From Caenimonas soli (GTDB taxonomy: Bacteria > Pseudomonadota > Gammaproteobacteria > Burkholderiales > Burkholderiaceae_C): a stretch of DNA of 64,000 bases. Below the pieces are notes generated by a model. It worked only from the letters and a program-made list of their open reading frames with translations. It was not told where the DNA came from and searched no databases. The stretch lies in the NCBI RefSeq assembly GCF_013155545.1, contig NZ_JABJVV010000003.1:248001-312000 (forward strand), in the 5' to 3' direction. The translations under genes and the position numbers were made by a program. This document shows, piece by piece, positions 8,078 to 16,854 of the stretch; within the stretch, counting starts at the first letter, position 1; the number at the start of each line of letters is the position of its first letter.

Positions 8078-8859
8078 ACATCCCGACCTTCACCGTGCTG
8101 GGCGGCGGGCCGACCGTGCTCATGCTGCACGGCATCGGTGGCGGCCATCTGGCCTTCGCGCCCCAGGTGGAAACGCTGGCGTCATCGGGCTATCGGGCCG
8201 TGGCCTGGGACATGCCGGGTTACGGCCACAGCGCGCCCATCGAGCCCTACAACTTCAAGGGCCTGGCGCAAAGCTGCATCGCGTTGATCGAGAGCCTCAA
8301 CTGCGGCGACGTGACTTTGCTGGGTCACAGCATGGGCGGCATGGTGGCGCAAGAAGTGGTGGCGCGCCGCCCCGAGCTGGTGAACAAGCTGATCCTGTGC
8401 GGCACCTCGCCTTCGTTCGGCAAGCCCGACGGCGACTGGCAGCGCGAATTCATCGCCCAGCGCACCGCGCCGCTGGATGCGGGCAAGAGCATGGCGGAAC
8501 TGGCTGAAACGCTGGTGCCGCAGATGGTCGGGCCGGGCTCGCTGCCCGAGGGCGTGCGGCTCGCAACCCATTGCATGAGCCAGGTGCCCGCTTCCACTTA
8601 CCGGCGCGCGCTGGAGGCCATGCTCACCTTCGACCGCCGCGCCAATCTGCCGCAGATCCAGGTGCCGACGCTGCTGGTCGCCGGCGAGCACGACCGCAAC
8701 GCACCACCGGCCGTCATGAAAAAGATGGCCGACGCGATCCCGCGCAGCACCTTCATGGAGATGCGCGGCATCGGCCACCTGCAGAACCTGGAGGCGCCCG
8801 ACGATTTCGACGGCCTGGTGCTGAACTTCCTGGCGCTGCCGCCCGCCCTGCTGCATTGA
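8074..8859 (+). CDS. Alpha/beta hydrolase, candidate N-formylmaleamate deformylase-like
   Basis: A 261-residue serine hydrolase of the alpha/beta fold. The oxyanion region is LMLHGIGGGH, the nucleophile elbow GHSMGG (about residue 90), the acid Asp lies in VAGEHDRNAP, and the catalytic His in GIGHLQNLE. It is translationally coupled to the NicX-like dioxygenase by an ATGA overlap. In nicotinate pathways the deformylase NicD is also an alpha/beta hydrolase acting directly after NicX, so that role is suggested by position. Sequence alone supports only a hydrolase. Confidence 0.8.
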   Translation: MNIPTFTVLGGGPTVLMLHGIGGGHLAFAPQVETLASSGYRAVAWDMPGYGHSAPIEPYNFKGLAQSCIALIESLNCGDVTLLGHSMGGMVAQEVVARRPELVNKLILCGTSPSFGKPDGDWQREFIAQRTAPLDAGKSMAELAETLVPQMVGPGSLPEGVRLATHCMSQVPASTYRRALEAMLTFDRRANLPQIQVPTLLVAGEHDRNAPPAVMKKMADAIPRSTFMEMRGIGHLQNLEAPDDFDGLVLNFLALPPALLH

Positions 8860-8879
8860 GCGCCCAACAAGGAGTTGTC

Positions 8880-10163
8880 ATGGACGCATTGCCCGCCCTC
8901 GGTTTCACGCCCGCTGTGGGTGACTTTGCGTTCACGGCCAAGCAGCGCTCGCTGCTGTCGCTGGCCAATGAATTGGGCCGCACCCGCTTCGCGCCGCGCG
9001 CGGCGCAGTGGGACGAAACAGCGAGCTTCCCCTTCGCCAACTACGACGATCTGCGCGAGGCCGGCCTGCTGCGGCTGTGCGTGCCCGAAGCACACGGCGG
9101 CCTGGGCGCCGACTACGCCAGCTACATGATGGTGGCGGCCGAGATCGGGCGCTTCTGCGGCGCCACGGCGCTCACCTACAACATGCACATCTGCTCCACG
9201 ATGTGGACGGGTGTGTTGGCCGACGGCATCGCCATGACCGACGAGCAGCGCGCCGAGCACGCCCGCCGGCGCGAACTGCACTTCAAGCGCGTGGTGCGGG
9301 ATGGCGCGATCTACGCCCAGCCGTTTTCCGAGGGCAGCGCCGCCGCGGCGGGCCGCGCGCCCTTCGGCACCACGGCGCGCAAGGTCGAAGGCGGCTGGCT
9401 CGTCAACGGCCGCAAGATCTTCGCCTCGCTGTCGGGCGCGGCCGACTACTACGGCGTGCTGTGCACCGAGGACAAGGGCGACCAGCATCCCGACGCGCGC
9501 GACACGCTCTACCTGGCCGTGCCGGGCGACAGCGAAGGCTTTGCCATCAGCGGCGACTGGGACCCGCTGGGCATGCGCGGCACCGTCAGCCGCAACCTCA
9601 CGTTCAAGGACGTGTTCGTTTCCGACGACGAGCAGCTCATGCCGCGCGGCGTCTACTACAAGGGCGCGCAAACCTGGCCGGCCATGTTCTTCACGCTGGC
9701 GCCCACCTACCTCGGCCAGGCCAATGCTGCCTATGACTTCACGGTGAGCTACCTGCGCGGCGAAATCAATGAGGCGACGGGCGAGCCGTCGCGCCCCGGC
9801 GAGCGCAGGACCGTGCGCCGCATGTACCCGACCAAGCAGATCGCGGTGGCGCAGATGCGCATCCAGCTCGAGGCCATGAAGAGCCTCTTCATGCGCGCGA
9901 TCCAGGAGGCCGGGCCCAATCCGTCCAAGGACGAGCGCATGCGCCTGTATGCCGCTCACTACAGCGTGATGGAAGGCGCGAACGACATCGCGCGGCTGGC
10001 CATCCGCACCTGCGGCGGCCAGAGCATGTTGAAGCACCTGCCGCTGGAGCGCATCTACCGCGACAGCCGCTGCGGCTCCTTGATGCTGCCGTGGACAGCC
10101 GAGCTCGTGCTCGACCGCATGGGCCGCGAAACGCTGTACGAGGCGGGCGAAAAGGACGAGTAG
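8880..10163 (+). CDS. Acyl-CoA-dehydrogenase-fold flavoprotein, possible FMNH2-dependent monooxygenase
   Basis: A 427-residue protein with the ACAD three-domain layout: a helical N-terminal domain with LRLCVPEAHGGLGADY, a middle beta domain (FGTTARKVEGGWLVNGRKIFAS), and a C-terminal helical domain. AAGGAG precedes the ATG. Where classical enzymes carry the YEGT segment with the catalytic Glu, this protein reads MLPWTAE (about residues 401-407), so the usual base is absent. Proteins of this fold that pair with a flavin reductase (HsaA, DszC types) are reduced-flavin monooxygenases. A flavin reductase is encoded in the divergent operon. The monooxygenase role is inference; dehydrogenase remains possible. 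Confidence 0.75.
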   Translation: MDALPALGFTPAVGDFAFTAKQRSLLSLANELGRTRFAPRAAQWDETASFPFANYDDLREAGLLRLCVPEAHGGLGADYASYMMVAAEIGRFCGATALTYNMHICSTMWTGVLADGIAMTDEQRAEHARRRELHFKRVVRDGAIYAQPFSEGSAAAAGRAPFGTTARKVEGGWLVNGRKIFASLSGAADYYGVLCTEDKGDQHPDARDTLYLAVPGDSEGFAISGDWDPLGMRGTVSRNLTFKDVFVSDDEQLMPRGVYYKGAQTWPAMFFTLAPTYLGQANAAYDFTVSYLRGEINEATGEPSRPGERRTVRRMYPTKQIAVAQMRIQLEAMKSLFMRAIQEAGPNPSKDERMRLYAAHYSVMEGANDIARLAIRTCGGQSMLKHLPLERIYRDSRCGSLMLPWTAELVLDRMGRETLYEAGEKDE

Positions 10164-10222
10164 CGCCGCAAGCAGAACGGCACCAGATCGGCGAAACTGC
10201 TCGCGTCCAAGGGGGTTTCGAC

Positions 10223-12553
10223 ATGAGTTCAGACACATCCGATATTGCGCAGCGCTTTGGCAGCGGACGAGCGGTTCGCCGGCTCGGGGACGAAAGCCTG
10301 CTCAAGGGCCTGGGCCAGTTCACCGACGACGTCATGCCGGCCGGCGAGCTGCGCCTGGTGTTTGTCCGCTCCCCTTACCCCCATGCCCGCATCGTCTCGA
10401 TCGACACCGCGTCGGCAAGCGCAATGCCGGGCGTGGTCGCGGTGCTGACGGGTGCGGAGCTGGTGGCGGCAGGCGTCAAACCCATCCCCGGCAGCCGCGA
10501 CTTCAAGCGCGCGGGCGGCGAGGCCGGCGCCACGCCGCCGCGTCGCGTGCTGGCCCATGAGCGTGTCCGGTTCGTCGGCGAAGCGGTGGCCTTGGTCGTG
10601 GCCCGGACGCTGCAGCAGGCGCGTGACGCGGCGGAAGCCGTGGCGCTCGACTACGAAGAGCTGCCCCAGGTCACGGACCCGGCCGATGCGACGGCGCCGG
10701 GCGCACCGGCGCTGTGCGATGAAGCGCCCGACAACATCGCCGCGGAAATGGCCCATGGCGACCCCGCTGCCACGGCCGCTGCCTTCGCGCGGGCCGCCCA
10801 TGTGGTCAAGCTGCACATCGACAACCAGCGGCTGGTCCCCCTGGCGATCGAGCCGCGCTCGGTGCTGGCCTGGGTCGCCGAGGACGGCCGCCTGACCTTG
10901 CGCATGAGCACGCAGATGCCTTCGGGCGTGCGCGACTCCCTGTGCAAGGACATCCTCGGGCTGCCTCGGGACAAGGTGCGTGTGACCGTGGGCGATGTGG
11001 GCGGCGGGTTCGGGATGAAGACCGGCATCTACCCCGAGGATGCGGCGGTGGCCTGGTGCGCCTGGACCTTGAAGCAGCCGGTCAAGTGGATCGCGGATCG
11101 CAGCGAGGAATTCCTGTCTTCGGGCCACGGGCGGGACGTGCGAAGCGACGCCGAGCTCGCACTGGCCGGCGACGGCAGGATTCTCGCGCTCAGGCTGCGC
11201 TCGCTGGCCAATGTCGGCGCCTACGCGACGGGCGCCGGCCTGGCGATCCAGTTGCTGATCGGCCCGTGGGTGCAGACCAGCGTCTACGACGTCCCGGCCA
11301 TCGATTTCCATTTCAAGGGCGTGCTCACCAACACGGCGCCCACCGGCGCCTATCGCGGCGCGGGCCGGCCCGAGGCCATCTTCATCATGGAGCGCCTGAT
11401 GGACGAGGCCGCGCGCCAGACCGGCATCGACCGCATCGCGCTGCGGCGGCGCAATTTCATTCGGCCCGAGCAGATGCCCTACAAGAACCGCATGGGCCAG
11501 ACCTACGACACCGGGCAGTTTGAAAAGATCATGGACCAGGCGCTGGTGCTGGCCGACTGGAGCGGCTTCGAGGGCCGGGCGGCGCAGAGCCAGGCGCGTG
11601 GCCTGTTGCGCGGCCAGGGCATTTCCACCTTCCTGGAATGGACGGGCGGTAACGCGCTCGAGGAAAGCGTGACGGTCACCATACAGGCCGGCGGGACGAT
11701 CGAAGTGTTCTCCGCGGTCAACGAAATGGGACAGGGCATCGCGACCTCGTTGGCGCAGCTGGTGGTGGACGTGTTCGACGTGCCGATCGAACAGGTCAAG
11801 GTGGTGATGGGCGACACCGATCGCGGCAACGGCTTCGGCAGCGCCGGCTCGCGCTCTCTCTTCACCGGCGGCTCGGCCCTGCGCGTCGGCGCGGAAAAGA
11901 CGCTCGACCAGGCCCGGCAGCTGGCGGCGCAGGCTTTGGAAGCCTCGGCCCGCGACCTGGACTATGCGGCGGGGCGATTCCAGGTCAAGGGCACCGACCT
12001 CGAGATCGACCTGTTCGCGCTGGCCGGCCGCCAGCCCGAACAGCGCATCCACGTGGACAGCACCACGGCGGTGTCGGGACCGAGCTGGCCCAATGGCTGC
12101 CACATCAGCGAGGTGGAAGTGGATCCGCTCACCGGCGACATCCAGGTGGTGGCCTACGCCAGCGTCAATGACGTGGGCCGAGTGGTTAACCCGATGATCG
12201 TTCGCGGCCAGCTGCATGGCGGCGCCGTGCAGGGCATCGGCCAGGCCCTGTGCGAACACATGGTGTACGACCGCGGCAGCGGCCAGCCGGTGACCGGCAG
12301 CCTGATGGACTATTGCGCGCCGCGGGCGGAGATCCTCGCCTGCGACTTCGTCACCGAGTTGGACCAGAGCATTCCCTGCCTGAACAACCCGCTCGGGGTC
12401 AAGGGCGTGGGCGAACTAGGCACCATCGGCGCCACGCCGAGCTTGGTCAACGCGGTGGCCGACGCCCTGGCACGCGCCGGCCACAAGGCACAGGCCGCGC
12501 AGCTGCAGATGCCGCTGACCCCGCTCAAGGTGTGGGAGGCGCTGCAGCGGTGA
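10223..12553 (+). CDS. Xanthine dehydrogenase-family molybdenum hydroxylase, large (Mo-binding) subunit
   Basis: A 776-residue protein starting MSSDTSDIAQRFGSGRAVRRLGDE, with an aldehyde-oxidase a/b hammerhead domain (about 20-130) followed by the molybdenum cofactor domain. GGGFGMKTGIYPED and AYRGAGRPEA are cofactor and active-site loops. AYRGAGR is the form seen in non-CO-oxidising members. GVKGVGELGTIG near the C-terminus carries the catalytic Glu in GVGE. Such enzymes hydroxylate N-heterocycles or aldehydes with water as oxygen donor. The usual [2Fe-2S] and FAD subunits are not adjacent and must come from elsewhere. Cofactor supply fits modABC at 33.4 kb. Confidence 0.85.
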   Translation: MSSDTSDIAQRFGSGRAVRRLGDESLLKGLGQFTDDVMPAGELRLVFVRSPYPHARIVSIDTASASAMPGVVAVLTGAELVAAGVKPIPGSRDFKRAGGEAGATPPRRVLAHERVRFVGEAVALVVARTLQQARDAAEAVALDYEELPQVTDPADATAPGAPALCDEAPDNIAAEMAHGDPAATAAAFARAAHVVKLHIDNQRLVPLAIEPRSVLAWVAEDGRLTLRMSTQMPSGVRDSLCKDILGLPRDKVRVTVGDVGGGFGMKTGIYPEDAAVAWCAWTLKQPVKWIADRSEEFLSSGHGRDVRSDAELALAGDGRILALRLRSLANVGAYATGAGLAIQLLIGPWVQTSVYDVPAIDFHFKGVLTNTAPTGAYRGAGRPEAIFIMERLMDEAARQTGIDRIALRRRNFIRPEQMPYKNRMGQTYDTGQFEKIMDQALVLADWSGFEGRAAQSQARGLLRGQGISTFLEWTGGNALEESVTVTIQAGGTIEVFSAVNEMGQGIATSLAQLVVDVFDVPIEQVKVVMGDTDRGNGFGSAGSRSLFTGGSALRVGAEKTLDQARQLAAQALEASARDLDYAAGRFQVKGTDLEIDLFALAGRQPEQRIHVDSTTAVSGPSWPNGCHISEVEVDPLTGDIQVVAYASVNDVGRVVNPMIVRGQLHGGAVQGIGQALCEHMVYDRGSGQPVTGSLMDYCAPRAEILACDFVTELDQSIPCLNNPLGVKGVGELGTIGATPSLVNAVADALARAGHKAQAAQLQMPLTPLKVWEALQR

Positions 12554-12557
12554 GAGG

Positions 12558-13877
12558 TCAGGCCGCCGAGAAGCGGTGCTGCTGCGCCTCTACGCCGTAG
12601 AAACCGAAGTCCATCTCCGGCTGCCGGCCGTCGATGAGTTCGGCCAGCGCCTTGCCGGAGCCGGCGCCGTGGGTCCAGCCCAGCGTGCCATGGCCGGCGT
12701 TCACCCATAGCCGCCCGACTTTCGTGCGGCCGATGTAGGGGATGTTGGTGGGCGTCGCGGGGCGCAGGCCGGTCCAGAAACGCGGGTTGCCGCCTTCTTC
12801 CTCGCTGCGCGTATCGCACACGCCGGGTAGCACTTCTTCGACGCGCTTGGCCAGCATGCGGCAGCGCGCCCGGGCCAGCGGCGAATCCAGCGACAGGTCG
12901 TAGCCCGAGAGCTGGATGGTTCCGGCCACGCGCAAATCGTCGCCCAGCCGGCTCATGGCGCATTTGACTTCGTCGTCGATGGCGCTGACGTAAGGCGCGA
13001 GTTCCGGTTTCTTCAGCTTGAAGGTGGCGCTGTAGCCCTTGCCCGGGTAGATCGGCAGGTCCACGCCCACGGTGCGCAACAGAGGCGCGCTATAGGAGCC
13101 GCACGCCACGACCACGGCGTCGGCCTTGAGCTTGCGCGCGCTCTCGCTGCCGCGCTCGCGCACGAAGACCGTCTCGACGGCGCCGCCGGCTTTCACCAGC
13201 CGCTCCACGTCGTGGTTGTAGAGAAACTGCACGCCGCGCGATTCGCAGCGCTGGGCCAGCTGCTCGGTGAACAGGCGCGCGTCGCCGCTTTCGTCGCTGG
13301 CCGTGTAGGTGCCGCCGACGATGCGGTGGGCGAAAGACTTGAGCGCCGGCTCGATGGCCAGCAGTTCCTCGCGGCTCACCACCTTGCGCTGGACGCCGTA
13401 TTTCCGCATCAGCCGCGCTGCTTCGCCGGCGCCGTCGAAGGAGGCCTGGTCGGTGTAATAGTGGGCGATGCCGCGCTCCAGCCGCTGGTACTCGATGCCG
13501 GTAGCACGCACCACATCCTTCAGCGCCGCATGGCTGTACGCGCCCAGCGCCACCAGCTGCTTGACGTTGCGCTCGAAGGCGGCGTCATTGCACTGCGCCA
13601 GGAACTGCAGGCCCCAGCGCCATTGCTGCCAGTCCAGTTGCGGGCGAAACAAGAGGGGCGCGTCGTCGAGGAACATCCACTTGAGCAGCTTGGCGGGCGC
13701 CTGCCGGTTGGCCCAGGGCTCGCAATAGCTCACCGAAATCTGGGCTGCGTTGGCGAAGCTGGTTTCCCGGGCGGCCATCGGCTGCCGGTCCACCACGGTC
13801 ACTTCATGGCCGCGCTCCAGCAGATGCCAGGCGGTGCTGGTTCCGATGATGCCGGCGCCGAGGACGAGTACTTTCAT
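12558..13877 (-). CDS. dadA: D-amino acid dehydrogenase
   Basis: A 439-residue FAD-dependent oxidoreductase of the DadA family. The dinucleotide-binding loop VLGAGIIGTSTAWHLLERGHEV is at the N-terminus. The conserved ETSFANAAQISVSYCEPWANR segment and the closing GRLWVNAGHGTLGWTHGAGSGKALAELIDG are typical of DadA. It oxidises D-amino acids such as D-alanine to keto acids, passing electrons to the respiratory chain at the inner membrane. It is divergent from an ArgP-like regulator 87 bases away. No alanine racemase gene (dadX) is next to it. Confidence 0.9.
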   Translation of the reverse strand: MKVLVLGAGIIGTSTAWHLLERGHEVTVVDRQPMAARETSFANAAQISVSYCEPWANRQAPAKLLKWMFLDDAPLLFRPQLDWQQWRWGLQFLAQCNDAAFERNVKQLVALGAYSHAALKDVVRATGIEYQRLERGIAHYYTDQASFDGAGEAARLMRKYGVQRKVVSREELLAIEPALKSFAHRIVGGTYTASDESGDARLFTEQLAQRCESRGVQFLYNHDVERLVKAGGAVETVFVRERGSESARKLKADAVVVACGSYSAPLLRTVGVDLPIYPGKGYSATFKLKKPELAPYVSAIDDEVKCAMSRLGDDLRVAGTIQLSGYDLSLDSPLARARCRMLAKRVEEVLPGVCDTRSEEEGGNPRFWTGLRPATPTNIPYIGRTKVGRLWVNAGHGTLGWTHGAGSGKALAELIDGRQPEMDFGFYGVEAQQHRFSAA

Positions 13878-13964
13878 GACGGCAAGTCTCTGCCAAGTTG
13901 TGCCGGATTAAAAGAAAAATTAAACTCTCAGTGAAAACATCAGATCTGCTTATATGAGGGTCCC

Positions 13965-14885
13965 ATGAGTACTTTCGATCCGGACGCGCTGGAATGCCTG
14001 GCCGCCATCGTGGAAGAGGGCGGCTTCGAGCGTGCAGCGCAGCGCCTGTCCATCACGCAGTCGGCCGTGTCCCAGCGCTTGCGCGCACTCGAAGCTCAAG
14101 TAGGAACGGTGCTCATCGTGCGCAGCCGCCCGCTCAAGCCAACCTCGGCCGGGCATTTGCTGCTCAAGCACACCAAGCAGCTGCGGCTGCTGCGCGCCGA
14201 CCTGGAGCGCGACCTCAAGGACCTGGCGCCGAGCTCCACCGGCGGGGCGCGCGACGATGAGCGGATTTCGATCGCGATCAACGCCGACAGCATCGCCACC
14301 TGGGCGCTGCCGGCGCTCAACGAACTGGCCCGTGAAGGCCTGCCAATGGAAATCATCGCCGACGACCAGGACTTCACGCAGGAGTGGCTGCGCGAAGGCC
14401 AGGTGCTGGGCTGCGTGACGACGCTCAAGCAAGCACTGCGCGGCTGCAAGGTTGTGCCGCTGGGCGCCATGAATTACGTCGCCATCGCCCAGGCGGAATT
14501 TGCCCGGCAGCACTTTCCGAAGGGGCTGGGTCCGCACAACTTCCGCGAAGCGCCGTTCATCGCGTTCAACCGCAAGGACGACATGCAGAGCGAATTCGTT
14601 GGCAAGGCCTTCGGCTTGAAGCGGGTTTCGCTCAACCAGTTGTTCGTGCCCAGCTCCGAAGGCCAGGTGCGCGCGGTGCTCGCGGGCTGGGGCGTGAGCG
14701 TGGTGCCCGAACTGTTGGCCCGTGGGCTGCTGGAGCAGGGCCAGCTGGTGAACATTGCGCCTGCGTATGCGCTGCCGATCCAGCTGTACTGGCATTGCTG
14801 GAACCTCGAATCCGAAGTGCTGGATTCGCTGAGTGCCGCACTGACTGCAGCGGCCAACGGCGCGCTGGCGAGCGCGCCCGCTTAG
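13965..14885 (+). CDS. argP: ArgP/IciA-type LysR regulator
   Basis: A 306-residue LysR regulator whose N-terminus (LECLAAIVEEGGFERAAQRLSITQSAVSQRLRALE in pieces) and body match ArgP, the lysine/arginine-responsive regulator. The mid region has the family-typical IADDQDFTQEWLREGQVLGCVTT and KVVPLGAMNYVAIA. GAGGG precedes the ATG. It is divergent from dadA, so control of amino-acid catabolism or export is likely. No LysE-type exporter is nearby. Its end overlaps the convergent hypothetical gene by 4 bases. Confidence 0.8.
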   Translation: MSTFDPDALECLAAIVEEGGFERAAQRLSITQSAVSQRLRALEAQVGTVLIVRSRPLKPTSAGHLLLKHTKQLRLLRADLERDLKDLAPSSTGGARDDERISIAINADSIATWALPALNELAREGLPMEIIADDQDFTQEWLREGQVLGCVTTLKQALRGCKVVPLGAMNYVAIAQAEFARQHFPKGLGPHNFREAPFIAFNRKDDMQSEFVGKAFGLKRVSLNQLFVPSSEGQVRAVLAGWGVSVVPELLARGLLEQGQLVNIAPAYALPIQLYWHCWNLESEVLDSLSAALTAAANGALASAPA

Positions 14886-15433
14886 TCGCCGCGCGTCAGC
14901 AGGGTTTCGCGCAGGGCCTGGGCCTTCTGTTCGTCGAACCGGCCTTCGGCGCGCGCCAGGATCTTGCCGTCGCGATTGAGCACCAGAACCGAAGCATGCT
15001 CGGGGCCCGACAGGCCGGCGGCCCGGATGAACGCCTGGCGGTCGGTGAAGACCGGCACGATCCGCGACCGTTCGCTGTCCGCGGGATGCTGGGCCAGCAA
15101 CTTGCGCTCTACGGCATTGCGCACATCCTCGTCCCCCGGATCGTTGAGCACCGGCATCTTGATCCAGGCGATGCTGGAGTCCTGGTCGAGCCGCAGCCCC
15201 CGAATCCAGCTTTCGATTTCATTGCGCTGGGACTTGGAGTAGGCCACCAGCACCAGCGTGCGATCGGCCGTCAGGCCGCGAGGCAGCACGATGCGCTGCT
15301 GGTCTAGCCGCTTCACGGTCAGCTCGGGCAGCCGCCCCATGACGTTGGACTCGTTGGGCGCGGCAACGGCAAGCACCAGCGCCGCGGTCACGGCGGCCAG
15401 CCATGCCAGGGTAGGGGTCCAGATGCTTTTCAT
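14882..15433 (-). CDS. Hypothetical membrane-anchored or exported protein, possible thioredoxin-like fold
   Basis: A 183-residue protein that I do not recognise. It has one N-terminal hydrophobic segment (WTPTLAWLAAVTAALVLAVAAP), either a signal anchor or signal peptide, then a soluble domain. LPELTVKRLDQQRIVLPRGL, LVLVAYSKSQ, and ASVLVLNRDGKILARAEGRFD are reminiscent of peroxiredoxin/YtfJ-type folds, but there is no CxxC motif. It stands alone between argP and a universal stress gene. Confidence 0.6.
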   Translation of the reverse strand: MKSIWTPTLAWLAAVTAALVLAVAAPNESNVMGRLPELTVKRLDQQRIVLPRGLTADRTLVLVAYSKSQRNEIESWIRGLRLDQDSSIAWIKMPVLNDPGDEDVRNAVERKLLAQHPADSERSRIVPVFTDRQAFIRAAGLSGPEHASVLVLNRDGKILARAEGRFDEQKAQALRETLLTRGD

Positions 15434-15530
15434 GATCGCCTCCGTTGCTGCGAAGAGTGTTCCACGTCGGCGCGGGCGGCACTACGTCGGCCTTGTAAAG
15501 TCCATTGATCAGATGTAGGGGAAGGTAACG

Positions 15531-15953
15531 CTAGCGAATCAGCAGCACCGGCACGCCGCAATGCGCGAGCACCTGCGTGGTGACCGAGCCCATGACCAGG
15601 CGCGTCAATGCACCATGGCCGTGCGTACCCATGATCAGCATTTCGAACTTGCCGTCTTCGGCGAAGCGGGCGATCGTCTCCCCCGCCGAGCCGACTTTCC
15701 AGGCCGACGTGGCCTGCAGGCTGCTGGCCTTGAGCGTTGCCAGCGCGGGCTCGATCACCTTCTCCGCCTCCTCGCGGTGATACTCCTGCGCCATGCTGGC
15801 GCCCACGGCCGACCGCGCATGCGGCGGCAGCGGAGGTTGTGTGTTCAGTAGCGTGTACTCATGGCTGGCGTCGAACAAGGTGCGGTTCGAGGTCACGTAG
15901 TCCAGCATCTTGCGGGTGTATAGGCTGCCGTCGACGGCGAGAAGAATCTTCAT
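15531..15953 (-). CDS. Universal stress protein, UspA family
   Basis: A 140-residue single-domain Usp protein. It begins MKILLAVDGSLYTRKMLDYV and carries the ATP-binding C-terminal motif GTHGHGALTRLVMGSVTTQVLAH (G-2x-G-9x-G-S/T), so it is probably of the nucleotide-binding class. Such cytosolic proteins accumulate under starvation or oxidative stress. It is monocistronic here. Confidence 0.92.
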   Translation of the reverse strand: MKILLAVDGSLYTRKMLDYVTSNRTLFDASHEYTLLNTQPPLPPHARSAVGASMAQEYHREEAEKVIEPALATLKASSLQATSAWKVGSAGETIARFAEDGKFEMLIMGTHGHGALTRLVMGSVTTQVLAHCGVPVLLIR

Positions 15954-16025
15954 GCGGCCTCCAGGGAAGATGTCGGTTCAGCCTAGCATGAGGTTCCCGG
16001 CCGCGCAATCGGCCAACAGGCTGAC

Positions 16026-16850
16026 TCAGCGCACCGGCACCTCGAGCAGCAGCTGCTCGCGAAACGCTTCCTGCTCGCCCTTGGCGGCGTAGCCCAGGGT
16101 ATTGGCGACGACGCGGCAGCCGCCGGCCAGGTAGTCTTGCTGGCAATGCAGATGGCCATGCAGCCACAGCTGCGCCAGGGGCAGCAACTCGTCGAGCGAA
16201 TTGCAGAACCCGGCCGTGCCCGGCGTGAGCCCGTAACGCGGATCGGAACTGCGCAGGCTGGGCGCGAAGTGCGTGACCACCACCGTCGTGCCATCGAACG
16301 GCTCGGCCAGTGCCTGCCGCAGCCATTGCTGGCAAACCAGCGCCTGTTCGCGCCAGCCTTCGGCCAGCATGGGTTCGCCGTGGCGCGTGGTGCCGGCCTT
16401 GCGCAGGTAGTAGTTGGCGGCGCGGAATGCCTTTTCCCGTTTCGTGAGCAGGCGCGCCGGGCTGGACGCGGCGAGATCGTCGGCGTTCACCATCGCGTCG
16501 AAGTCGGCCCATAGCGTCGTGCCGATGAAGCGCACCGGCCCCAGCCGCAGCACCTCGCGTTCCAGCCAGGTGATGCCCAGGCGATCGCAGGTCTCGCGCA
16601 GGCGCGCGTGGGCCGCGTCGAAATCCAGGCTGTCGTATTCGTGGTTGCCCGGCACATACAGCACCGGCACCGGCCAGCCCCGCTGTGGCGAGAAGCGTTC
16701 CAGCCCGAAATCGTCGCCGGCCAGCAGGCTGCCGGCCTGGTAGGAGCCGATGTCGCCGGCCAGCACCAACAGCTCGGCGCCCGGCGCGGGTTGGGGCTGG
16801 TAGTGGGGATGGACTTCGAGATGGAGGTCGGACAGCAGCTGGATCTTCAC
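16026..16850 (-). CDS. Calcineurin-like metallophosphoesterase
   Basis: A 274-residue metallophosphoesterase with all five family blocks in order: LLSDLHLE (DxH), LAGDIGSY (GD), VPGNHEYDS (GNHE), VVVTHFAP, and LHGHLHCQQDY (GHxH). These bind two metal ions and hydrolyse phosphodiesters or phosphomonoesters; the substrate is unknown. It starts 4 bases after the stop of the citryl-CoA-lyase-like gene on the same strand, so it may be the last gene of that operon, although its function does not obviously belong there. Confidence 0.88.
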   Translation of the reverse strand: MKIQLLSDLHLEVHPHYQPQPAPGAELLVLAGDIGSYQAGSLLAGDDFGLERFSPQRGWPVPVLYVPGNHEYDSLDFDAAHARLRETCDRLGITWLEREVLRLGPVRFIGTTLWADFDAMVNADDLAASSPARLLTKREKAFRAANYYLRKAGTTRHGEPMLAEGWREQALVCQQWLRQALAEPFDGTTVVVTHFAPSLRSSDPRYGLTPGTAGFCNSLDELLPLAQLWLHGHLHCQQDYLAGGCRVVANTLGYAAKGEQEAFREQLLLEVPVR

Positions 16851-16854
16851 CGGG

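Noticed and set aside
10229..12259. Long open frame (about 676 codons) antisense to the molybdenum hydroxylase gene
   Set aside because: Shadow frame of a well-supported gene; no recognisable domain.
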